A stretch of 32,444 bases of DNA, from positions 1 to 32,444 of the forward strand of contig CALFXR010000168.1 in NCBI GenBank assembly GCA_937958475.1, in the 5' to 3' direction. The notes beneath the pieces are model-generated. The model made no database searches, was not told where the DNA came from, and saw only the letters and a list, made by a program, of their open reading frames with translations. The position numbers were made by a program, and so were the translations under genes. Below, piece by piece: positions 24,177 to 31,439 of this stretch. The stretch comes from an uncultured Mesorhizobium sp. GTDB taxonomy: Bacteria; Pseudomonadota; Alphaproteobacteria; Rhizobiales; Rhizobiaceae. Every line of letters starts with the position of its first letter. Positions within the stretch are counted from its first letter, which is position 1.

Positions 24177-25526
24177 TCAGGCCGCAGCCAGGCCGGCGTC
24201 GAGCGCCGCCGCGATCGTGCGCACCTGTTCGGAGGTCAGGATGAGCGGCGGCGACAGGATGATGTTCGAGCCCGACACCCGCAGCATGACGCCGGCGTCG
24301 TAGGCGACATCCGACACGCGCTTCATGACGCCCTTGTCGGCGGCCTTCTTGCCGTCGCGATCCGAGACCAGCTCCAGCGCCGCCATCAATCCCTTGTAGC
24401 GGATGTCGCCGACGACCGCGTGCCTGCGCTTCAGCCCTTCCAGCGCCTCCGCCAGTTCGAGGCCTCGCGCGGCGGCGTTTTCGTGGACCTTCAGCCGCCG
24501 GGTTTCGGTCAACGCCGCAACGCCGGCCGCGCAGCCAACAGGGTGGCCGGAATAGGTGTAGCCGTGGCCGATCGAACCGAAGGCGGTCCTGTCGGCTTCG
24601 AAGACGTCCGCGACCTTCTCCCCGATCATCGTCGCGCCCAGCGGGAAGTAGCCCGAGGTGATCGCCTTGGCGATCGCCATCATGTCGGGTTTCACGCCGG
24701 TCAGCCGCGATCCCGACCAGGCCCCCGTACGGCCGAAGCCGGTGACGACCTCGTCGGCGATCAGCAGTATCTCGTGGCGGTCGCAGATCTCGCGCACCAT
24801 CGGCATGAAGCTGTCGTGCGGGACGATCACGCCGCCGGCACCCAGCACCGGCTCCATGATGAAGGCCGCGATCGTGTCGCCGCCCTGGAAGGCGATCTCG
24901 TCCTCCAGCGCCCGGACGCAGAGCTTCGCCAGTTTCGCGGGATCGGTCTCGTCGAAGGGATTGCGATAGGCGTAGGGCGCGGGGATGTGGAACACGCCCG
25001 GCATCAGCGGCTCGTAATTGCGGCGGAAATTGGCGTTGCCGTTGACCGAGGCGCCGCCGAAATGGGTGCCGTGATAGCCCTTCTTCAACGCCAGGAACTT
25101 CGTGCGATCTCCCTGGCCGCGGATCTTCCAGTACTGGCGGGCCAGCCTGAGCGCGGTCTCCACCGAATCCGAGCCGCCGGAAGTGAAGAAAGCCCTGACC
25201 ATGCCCTCGGGCGCGAAGAACTGCGTCAGCTCCCAGGCGAGTTCGATCGACGGCCCCGTCGACGTTCCGCGGAAGCCGGAATAGTAGGGCAGCGCATCGA
25301 GCTGGGCCGCGATCGCCTGTTTGATAGGGTCGCAGCTGTAGCCGAGATTGACGTTCCACAGGCCGCCGACAGCGTCGAGGACCGTGCGGCCCTCCAGATC
25401 GGTGACATAGGCGCCCTGGCCTTTCATGATGACGCGCGGCGGTTGGCTGCGCATCTCGGCCGGATGCGCCATGGGATGCCAGATCTGCTTGGCGTTGTTC
25501 TCGGCGAGGAAGTTCGTGTCACGCAT
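24177..25526 (-). CDS. Class III omega-aminotransferase (PLP-dependent)
   Basis: A 449-residue fold-type I aminotransferase that moves an amino group from an amine or omega-amino acid to a keto acid such as pyruvate. GLWNVNLGYS, FTSGGSDSVETALRLARQYW, KKGYHGTHFGGASV and LLIADEVVTGFGRTG (Asp258) lead to the PLP lysine, Lys287, in IAKAITSGYFPLGA. The overall pattern resembles omega-amino acid:pyruvate and amine transaminases more than GabT or ArgD. Its start overlaps the upstream HAD gene by eight bases. With the PuuC-like aldehyde dehydrogenase at 31432 it suggests amine to aldehyde to acid chemistry. It is convergent with hpaH, with 97 featureless bases between. Confidence 0.92.
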   Translation of the reverse strand: MRDTNFLAENNAKQIWHPMAHPAEMRSQPPRVIMKGQGAYVTDLEGRTVLDAVGGLWNVNLGYSCDPIKQAIAAQLDALPYYSGFRGTSTGPSIELAWELTQFFAPEGMVRAFFTSGGSDSVETALRLARQYWKIRGQGDRTKFLALKKGYHGTHFGGASVNGNANFRRNYEPLMPGVFHIPAPYAYRNPFDETDPAKLAKLCVRALEDEIAFQGGDTIAAFIMEPVLGAGGVIVPHDSFMPMVREICDRHEILLIADEVVTGFGRTGAWSGSRLTGVKPDMMAIAKAITSGYFPLGATMIGEKVADVFEADRTAFGSIGHGYTYSGHPVGCAAGVAALTETRRLKVHENAAARGLELAEALEGLKRRHAVVGDIRYKGLMAALELVSDRDGKKAADKGVMKRVSDVAYDAGVMLRVSGSNIILSPPLILTSEQVRTIAAALDAGLAAA

Positions 25527-26214
25527 GTTCGGTCCTCTCGGCAGTGCTTTCGGGCAGGGCGAGGGCGAGCCCGAAATGGGCCAGCGCCTCGCTGAAGGAA
25601 CGGCGCGGATCGCGCACCTCGAAATGGACGGCGCGCATGCCGGCCCGCTCCGCGCCGGTGACGTTGCGCGCCTGGTCGTCGACAAAGACGCAGGCTTCGG
25701 CCGGCAGGCCGAGGGCGCCGGCCACGGCAGCGTAGGCACGGGGATCTGGCTTGAGGACGCCCGTATAGGTCGCGTCGACGATCGGATCGAACAGCGAAAG
25801 GAGCGGCAGCCGCTGGCGGAAATCCGCGCCGTAGAACAGGTCGAGTTCGTTCGAAAGAACGGCGAGGCGGATGCCGGCCTCCTGTGCGATGCGGATGGCC
25901 GAACGGGCCTCCGGCCGCACGACCGCCTCGGGATCGGCGCCCCGGGCGCGACGGACGAACGTCTCCATGGCGGACCATTCCTCGCCGACCAGCCGCCCGA
26001 CCTCCCGCGTCCGCTCCAGCCAGTAGTCGCGTTCGCTGATCTCGTCCGCCTGCATGGCGCGCCAGAGCGCGTCCTCCTCGGGCGCGAACGGGCCGCGCCA
26101 GGTCAGGCTGCCGGCGGGAAGGCCGAGCGCGGCTTCGCTGAGGTCGTGCGTCTCGAACAGCGTGCGGGTGACGACGCCGCCGAAATCGAGCACGAGAGCG
26201 GCGGGCCTGCTCAT
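25519..26214 (-). CDS. HAD-superfamily hydrolase
   Basis: A 231-residue haloacid-dehalogenase-type hydrolase. Motif I is LVLDFGGVVTRT (nucleophile Asp10, with Gly replacing the second Asp, as in YihX and epoxide-hydrolase N-domains), motif II LAVLSNE, motif III LKPDPRAY with its lysine, motif IV VFVDDQARNV. A helical cap lies between motifs I and II. Probable phosphatase of a small metabolite; the substrate is unknown. It overlaps the UPF0261 stop by four bases (ATGA) and the aminotransferase start by eight, so the three are translated as one unit. Confidence 0.88.
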   Translation of the reverse strand: MSRPAALVLDFGGVVTRTLFETHDLSEAALGLPAGSLTWRGPFAPEEDALWRAMQADEISERDYWLERTREVGRLVGEEWSAMETFVRRARGADPEAVVRPEARSAIRIAQEAGIRLAVLSNELDLFYGADFRQRLPLLSLFDPIVDATYTGVLKPDPRAYAAVAGALGLPAEACVFVDDQARNVTGAERAGMRAVHFEVRDPRRSFSEALAHFGLALALPESTAERTEHA

Positions 26215-27455
26215 GCCGCCGCCACGCCGGGTGCGATGGTTCCGTCGGCGACCCAGCGATCGAAGATGTCGAGGGCGGCGGCGACGAATTCGCCGCTGTT
26301 GATGTGTCCGGCGATCTCGCGGAACTCGACATCCGCAGGCACGCTGCGACGCATCTCGTCCATGAAGGCGGACGTCGCTTCCGGCTCGTGCAGCGGCTCG
26401 CCCTCCTGGTCCCATTGCTGGATGCCGCCGGCAGGCAGGATGAAGGCGGTCGGGCCGGCGGCCGCGGCGAGCTTGGCGCCGATGGCGCGGGCGATCGCGC
26501 GGCGCCCCTCGCCGTCGCTGGTCACCGAGGCGAGCAGCCGGTTGTGCGCATGGTAGGGGCGTCCGTCGAAGCGTTGGGGCACGGGCTGCCATGTCGGGAA
26601 GTCGACCATGTCGATCGCGCCCGGGGCGACGATCTGCGGCACGCCGGCGCGGCCGGCATTCTCCAGCCGGTCGGCGCCGGATGTGACCACCGAGCCCGAC
26701 AGGTGGTTGGCGAGCTCCTGGAGGCTGAAATCGAGCACGGCGGCGAAGCCGCGCTGGGCCGCGATCGCCTCGAGCGCGCGGCCACCCATGCCGGTGGTGT
26801 GGAAGATCACCACCTCGTAGCCGCGCCGCTCCAGCTCGGGCTTCAGCGTGACCATGTAGGTGAGACAGCTCTTGCCGAGGGAACTGATGCCGACAACCGG
26901 ACGCCGGCGGTCGGGTCGTTCGGCCGTGCGCGCGGCGCCGACGACGGCGCCGCAGGCCTGCGACAGGACGGCCCTGCAGGTGGAGTTCAACCCGTAGAGG
27001 CCGCCGGCCCACAGGATCATCATCAGGTCGGTCGCGATGCGCTCCGGCGGGACGAGATGCGAGTAGGCGATGGTGGAGACGACGAATTTCGGAACGCCCA
27101 GCGGCAGGGCCAGCGCGACGTCGAGGGCGAGATCGGTGCCCATCGTGCCGCCGAGTGCGATGACGCCGTCGATGCGGCCGTCGTCGTGGAGGCGCCTCGT
27201 CAGGGCCGACGCGCCGGCGGCCATCACCGTCATCGCGCTGTTCTCGTCGCCGAGAGCGACGATGGCCGGAATGGTCGAGCCGCCGGCGGCGGCCACGGCA
27301 TGCTTGTCGAAGTCGGGACTGTAGGGCGGGTCGCCGAGCACGCTGACGTCGAGCATCAGCGGCAGGCCGCCGGCCTCTGCCACCTTGCCGCGCATGAACC
27401 CGAGTTCGTCCGCCTTGGTGTCGCCGGTTCCGATGATCAGGATTCTCGGCTGCAT
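26211..27455 (-). CDS. UPF0261 / Tm-1-like ATP-binding domain protein
   Basis: A 414-residue protein. ILIIGTGDTKADELGFMRG starts the family's N-terminal domain. IDGVIALGGTMGTDLAL, IVAPGAIDMVDFPTW, TAFILPAGGIQQWDQEGEP and EIAGHINSGEFVAAALDIF are hallmark UPF0261 blocks. The tomato virus-resistance protein Tm-1 shares this domain, which binds ATP; its metabolic role in bacteria is not established. Bacterial copies often stand beside, or are fused to, a TIM-barrel partner, which is absent here. The ATG at 27455 has GGAGG eight bases before; an earlier ATG at 27473 overlaps the regulator stop and is less likely. Confidence 0.9.
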   Translation of the reverse strand: MQPRILIIGTGDTKADELGFMRGKVAEAGGLPLMLDVSVLGDPPYSPDFDKHAVAAAGGSTIPAIVALGDENSAMTVMAAGASALTRRLHDDGRIDGVIALGGTMGTDLALDVALALPLGVPKFVVSTIAYSHLVPPERIATDLMMILWAGGLYGLNSTCRAVLSQACGAVVGAARTAERPDRRRPVVGISSLGKSCLTYMVTLKPELERRGYEVVIFHTTGMGGRALEAIAAQRGFAAVLDFSLQELANHLSGSVVTSGADRLENAGRAGVPQIVAPGAIDMVDFPTWQPVPQRFDGRPYHAHNRLLASVTSDGEGRRAIARAIGAKLAAAAGPTAFILPAGGIQQWDQEGEPLHEPEATSAFMDEMRRSVPADVEFREIAGHINSGEFVAAALDIFDRWVADGTIAPGVAAA

Positions 27456-27469
27456 CCGTGATTCCTCCG

Positions 27470-28246
27470 TCATGCGGAAACCCTGCCCCGACGGGCGTCG
27501 AAGCCTTCGCCGTTGAGACGCTCGCTGATTTCCCGCGCGGCAGCCGCCACGGCCATGCCGCGCTCGGCGGCGGCGGCCTTCGACGTGCGCACGACCGGGG
27601 CCGCGATGGCCAGCGTACCGATGGCGTAGCCGCCCGATCCCAGGATCGCGGCGGCGACGCTGAAGACGCCGTCCTCGAAACCCTGGTCCATCACCGAATA
27701 GCCGCGCACGCGCGCAGCCGCGACCTCCCGGAGGACGGCCGCGGGCTCGGTGACCGTGTGCGACGTGAAGGCTGCCAGAGGGGTGCCCAGCGCCGCTTTC
27801 ACCACCTCGTCGCGCGCCTGAGACAGATAGGCGATGCCCGAAGCCGTCGAGTGCAGCGGCAGGTACTCGCCGACGTCGACGTTGACGCGGTTTGCCCGGG
27901 CCGGATGTTCGACGAGGACTGTGAGCAGGGATCCGTTGACCGCCTCGGCCAGATGCACCGTCTCCGATGTGGCGCTCGCCAGTTCGCGAAGGAACGGCAG
28001 CGCGGTCTGCAGGAGCGGAAAGCGTGCCTCGCGGATGCGCGCGAGGCGGGTCAGGCCGGCGCCCAGCCGGTAGTGGCGGGTCTCCCCGTCCTGCTCGACG
28101 AAACCGTGCCGGGCCAGCGAGAGCAGCAGCCGGCGCGTCGTCGCCTTGTCGTATCCGGCCCGCCGCGCGATTTCGGTAAGGCCGAGTTCGGGCGCGTCGA
28201 TGCCGAACAGATCGAGCAGCGAGATCGCCTTGTCTACCGTACTCAA
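27470..28246 (-). CDS. IclR-family transcriptional regulator (region C)
   Basis: A 258-residue IclR-type regulator. The winged HTH is at about residues 1-62 (TVDKAISLLDLFG, LTEIARRAGYDKATTRRLL) followed by the effector domain (SETVHLAEAVNGSLLTVLVEH, LPLHSTASGIAYLS, GYSVMDQGFEDGVFSVAAAI). I choose a TTG start at 28246 because GGAGG lies six bases before it and the length fits. An ATG at 28297 would add 17 residues but has no ribosome-binding site. It heads the leftward operon and is divergent from the tct genes. The palindromes at 28321-28348 are its likely operators for both directions. Confidence 0.88.
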   Translation of the reverse strand: MSTVDKAISLLDLFGIDAPELGLTEIARRAGYDKATTRRLLLSLARHGFVEQDGETRHYRLGAGLTRLARIREARFPLLQTALPFLRELASATSETVHLAEAVNGSLLTVLVEHPARANRVNVDVGEYLPLHSTASGIAYLSQARDEVVKAALGTPLAAFTSHTVTEPAAVLREVAAARVRGYSVMDQGFEDGVFSVAAAILGSGGYAIGTLAIAAPVVRTSKAAAAERGMAVAAAAREISERLNGEGFDARRGRVSA

Positions 28247-28320
28247 GCGCTCCCTCCCCTTCGTTCGACCGCGTCGGCAGAAAGAGGTTGACAGCATGGC
28301 ACCCCGGTTGCAAGTCTATA

Positions 28321-28348
28321 TTTGAAATAATGGTTCAAATAATGAACC
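28321..28348. promoter_or_regulatory. Overlapping palindromes, presumed IclR operator
   Basis: TTTGAA-n7-TTCAAA (28321-28339) overlaps GGTTCA-n5-TGAACC (28332-28348). Both are perfect and share TTCA. The stretch is strongly AT-rich between GC-rich genes. It lies 75 bases upstream of the regulator's TTG start and 50 bases before tctC, where it could control both. TTGACA at 28288-28293 is a possible -35 box for tctC, but no well-spaced -10 is obvious. Confidence 0.7.
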
Positions 28349-28398
28349 ACCTGAAAAGGGGACCGTGGGCGCTCCGCCCACAAGCGAGGAGAGAACTC

Positions 28399-29340
28399 AT
28401 GAAAAGATTGCGAGGCGTCCTGCTGATGGGCGCCGTGATGGCCCTGATGTCCGTCGGCGCCGCCAGGGCCGAATACCCGGAAAAGCCGGTGAGTTTCATC
28501 GTACCCTTCCCGCCCGGCGACCTGGAGGACGTGCTGACGCGCATGATCGCGGAGGATTTCCAGGCGAAGTACGGCGTCGCCGCCGCCGTCGTGAACAAGC
28601 CGTCGGACGGCGGCCCGTTCCCGGGCGCAGCCGAAGCCGCGGCCGCTCCGGCCGACGGCTACACGATCGGCTCCTTCGTCGTCGACATTCCGGTCGTCGG
28701 GCCCGAGGTCGGCATTCCGGCGCTCAACCCCGATCCGTTCGAGCCGCTCGGCATCTTCCTGACCTATCCCTTCGTGATCGCGACCTCCGCGGACGCACCC
28801 TACGGCAACATGAAGGAACTGGCCGAGCACGCGAAGACCAACAAGGTGGCGCTCGGCCATTTCGGCTCGTTCCTGCTGCCCACCCAGGCGACGTTCGCCG
28901 CTGCCAAGCAGCTCGGCTTCGAGTGGGGCACGGAAGCGTCCAACGACGCGCTCGACTGCAACTCCCTGGCTTCGGGCGATTTCGACGTCATCAACACGAC
29001 GATGCAGCAGATCCTGCCCTGCCTCGACAAGGTGAAGGTTCTCGCGACGATCACGGACGGTCCGATCAGCGTCGTCCCCGACGCGCCGACCCTTGCCTCG
29101 ATAGCGCCGGAACTCAACGTGTCGCTGTGGAACGGCCTGTTCGTGCACAAGGACACGCCCGCCGACGTGCGCGAGAAGATCATCGCCGTCGCGAAGGAGA
29201 CCATGGTCTCCGACCGCGCCAGGAAGCTGTCGGCGGATACCGGCGCGATCGTCTACTGGAAGGATGCCGAGGCGGCGACGCGCCAGATCGAGTCCGACAA
29301 GGCGACGATCGCCAAGATCAACGCAATGATCGCCAACTGA
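28399..29340 (+). CDS. tctC: Tripartite tricarboxylate transporter substrate-binding protein
   Basis: A 313-residue periplasmic binding protein of the TctC/Bug family. The signal peptide is residues 1-24 (MKRLRGVLLM to GAARA), then EYPEKPVSFIVPFPPGD, the family opening with its ligand-binding loop. VVPDAPTLASIAPEL and NGLFVHKDTPADVREKI are conserved near the C-terminus. GAGGAGAG precedes the ATG at 28399. An upstream in-frame ATG would ruin the signal peptide. These proteins bind small carboxylates and related acids; the ligand is not predictable. It is the first gene of tctC-tctB-tctA. Confidence 0.92.
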   Translation: MKRLRGVLLMGAVMALMSVGAARAEYPEKPVSFIVPFPPGDLEDVLTRMIAEDFQAKYGVAAAVVNKPSDGGPFPGAAEAAAAPADGYTIGSFVVDIPVVGPEVGIPALNPDPFEPLGIFLTYPFVIATSADAPYGNMKELAEHAKTNKVALGHFGSFLLPTQATFAAAKQLGFEWGTEASNDALDCNSLASGDFDVINTTMQQILPCLDKVKVLATITDGPISVVPDAPTLASIAPELNVSLWNGLFVHKDTPADVREKIIAVAKETMVSDRARKLSADTGAIVYWKDAEAATRQIESDKATIAKINAMIAN

Positions 29341-29348
29341 CGTAAGTC

Positions 29349-29380
29349 GAAGGGCCGGGATCGAAGGTTCCCGGCCCTTC
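29349..29380 (+). repeat. 12-bp perfect stem-loop between tctC and tctB
   Basis: GAAGGGCCGGGA (29349-29360) pairs perfectly with TCCCGGCCCTTC (29369-29380) around an eight-base loop. It starts eight bases after the tctC stop and has no T-run. Such intercistronic hairpins protect the 3' end of a binding-protein message or thin out transcription, so TctC would exceed the membrane subunits. Confidence 0.75.
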
Positions 29381-29401
29381 CGGTCAACGGGGTTGGCATC
29401 C

Positions 29402-29941
29402 ATGGAACACGAGAACGCGACGCCGCACGTCTTCCCGGAGGCGCGGAAGCCGGGCGAACTCTTCTACTCCTTCATCTTCCTGGGAACGGCCGTCGCCCTC
29501 CTTTCCATGATCTTCTGGCAGACGAGCGTGCTGCCGGGAAAGGGTTTCTCCGCCCAGCCGCGCACATGGCCGCTGATCAGCCTCGCCGGGATGGCGATCT
29601 TCGCGCTCGCCAACCTCGTGGCGACGAGCCGGTCGACACGAACGCCGGGGCGATGGAAGGAAGTCGCCGTCTGGTTGCGTTCGCTCGAATATGTCGGCTG
29701 GTACCTGCTCTACGTCGCGGCGATCCCGGTCATCGGCTACCTGACGGCGACGCTGGCCTTCTGCCTCTTCATGACGTGGCGGGCCGGGTATCGCTCCCTG
29801 CTCGCCTTCGGTGCGGCCGTGGTCTTCGCCCTGTTCGTCGTCCTGCTGTTCAAGTCCCTGTTCAACGTGAAGATCCCGGGCGGCGCGGTCTACGAGTTCC
29901 TGCCCGACACCCTCCGCTACATCATGATCCGCTACTTCTGA
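29402..29941 (+). CDS. tctB: Tripartite tricarboxylate transporter small membrane protein
   Basis: A 179-residue TctB-type protein with four hydrophobic segments (near residues 21-40, 56-72, 93-115 and 130-150), a length and layout usual for the family. TctB sequences are poorly conserved, so the call rests on topology and position between tctC and tctA. Its start at 29402 has only a weak GGGG ribosome-binding site, in keeping with lower translation than TctC. Confidence 0.88.
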   Translation: MEHENATPHVFPEARKPGELFYSFIFLGTAVALLSMIFWQTSVLPGKGFSAQPRTWPLISLAGMAIFALANLVATSRSTRTPGRWKEVAVWLRSLEYVGWYLLYVAAIPVIGYLTATLAFCLFMTWRAGYRSLLAFGAAVVFALFVVLLFKSLFNVKIPGGAVYEFLPDTLRYIMIRYF

Positions 29942-29948
29942 GGGCCAC

Positions 29949-31439
29949 ATGGATATCTTCCTGTCGGGACTCGAGATCATCGCCCGCTGGGACGTGATCG
30001 CAGCCCTGCTGATCGGATCGATCGGCGGGGTGATGGTCGGCGCGATGCCCGGCGTCGGCGCCGCCGTGGCGATCGCGATCATGCTGCCGGCAACCTTCTC
30101 GCTCGAGCCGATCGTCGGGCTGACCGCGCTGCTCGGCATCTACGGTTCCTCGATGTTCGGCGGCGCGATTCCCGCGATCCTGATCAACACGCCGGGAACG
30201 CCGGTCAACGCGCTGACGACCTATGACGGCTACCCCATGACCAAGCGCGGCGAAGCCAGGCGGGCACTCAGCCTGGCCTATTCGGCCTCGTTCTTCGGCG
30301 GCGTCTTCTCGATCTTCTGCCTGATCCTGCTGGCACCGGTACTCGCCCGCATCGCGCCGATGTTCGGAGCGCGCGAGATCTTCCTCGCGGCTTTCCTCGG
30401 TATCGTCCTGGTCGTGGTCACCCATCGCGGCCAGGTTCTCGCGGCCGGCATGCTGGTCTGCTACGGCATCTTCCTCAAGACGGTCGGCCTCGAAGGCGCG
30501 GGCTACACGCAGCGCTACACGTTCGGGCAGACATGGCTCGCGTCGGGTGTGGACCTGATCGTCGTCGTGCTCGGACTGTTCGCCCTCAGCCAGGCCTTCA
30601 TCCTGCTCTCCGGCAAGGATCAGAAATACGAACTGCCGCCGATGACGAAATCCGGCTTCTTCTCGTCGATGGCGGAGATCCTGCGCTTCAAGCGGGTCGC
30701 CACCGTCTCGTCGAGTCTCGGCGTGATCTGCGGCATCATCCCCGGCGTCGGCGAATTCATGTCGCAGTTCCTGTCCTACGGATATGCGCAGAAGACGTCG
30801 AAGACGCCCGACCTGTTCGGCAAGGGCAATCCGGAAGGGATCATCGCTTCGGAGGCCGCCAACAATTCCGTGCCGGCCGCCGCGATGATCCCGCTGCTGG
30901 CGCTCGGCATCCCGGGCGAGGAGCTGACAGCGATGATGCTGTCGGTATTCTACGTGCACAACGTCGTTCCCGGACCGCAGCTGTTCCAGGACCACATGGA
31001 CTTCGTCGTTGCGCTCTACATCGCGCTGTTCCTGCTCAACGTGCTCGTCGTGCTCTTCCTGCTGGTCTCGACCAATTCCCTCATGAAGGTCATGCTCATC
31101 CCGAACCGCTTTCTCGGCATGATGATCCTGACCTTCAGCCTGATCGGCGTCTATTCGCTGCGCAACTCGCTGAAGGACTGCGCCATCGCCGCCGCCTTCG
31201 GCGTGTTCGGCTTCATCCTGAAGCGGCTGGACTGGCCGACTTCGCCGATCATCCTTGGAATGGTGCTGGGCGGCCTGATGGAAACCAAGCTCAGGACCGC
31301 CATGGCCCGGGTCGAGACGCCCTGGGATTTCATCAACCGCCCGATCGCCTTCGTGCTGTTCTCGATGATCGTCATCGCCATCGTCCTTCACGTCGTCAGC
31401 GTGGTGCGGGATCGCAAGAAGGTAGCCGGCAATGCTTGA
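29949..31439 (+). CDS. tctA: Tripartite tricarboxylate transporter large permease
   Basis: A 496-residue inner-membrane permease with about 11 or 12 hydrophobic segments. The family's repeated glycine motif occurs twice: GVMVGAMPGVGAAVAIAIMLP near the N-terminus and GVICGIIPGVGEFMSQFLSYGYAQKTSK near the middle. GIYGSSMFGGAIPAILINTPGTP and EAANNSVPAAAMIPLLALGIPG are also conserved. Uptake is driven by an ion gradient. It follows tctB by seven bases with GAGGG, and overlaps the next gene by eight bases. Confidence 0.94.
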   Translation: MDIFLSGLEIIARWDVIAALLIGSIGGVMVGAMPGVGAAVAIAIMLPATFSLEPIVGLTALLGIYGSSMFGGAIPAILINTPGTPVNALTTYDGYPMTKRGEARRALSLAYSASFFGGVFSIFCLILLAPVLARIAPMFGAREIFLAAFLGIVLVVVTHRGQVLAAGMLVCYGIFLKTVGLEGAGYTQRYTFGQTWLASGVDLIVVVLGLFALSQAFILLSGKDQKYELPPMTKSGFFSSMAEILRFKRVATVSSSLGVICGIIPGVGEFMSQFLSYGYAQKTSKTPDLFGKGNPEGIIASEAANNSVPAAAMIPLLALGIPGEELTAMMLSVFYVHNVVPGPQLFQDHMDFVVALYIALFLLNVLVVLFLLVSTNSLMKVMLIPNRFLGMMILTFSLIGVYSLRNSLKDCAIAAAFGVFGFILKRLDWPTSPIILGMVLGGLMETKLRTAMARVETPWDFINRPIAFVLFSMIVIAIVLHVVSVVRDRKKVAGNA

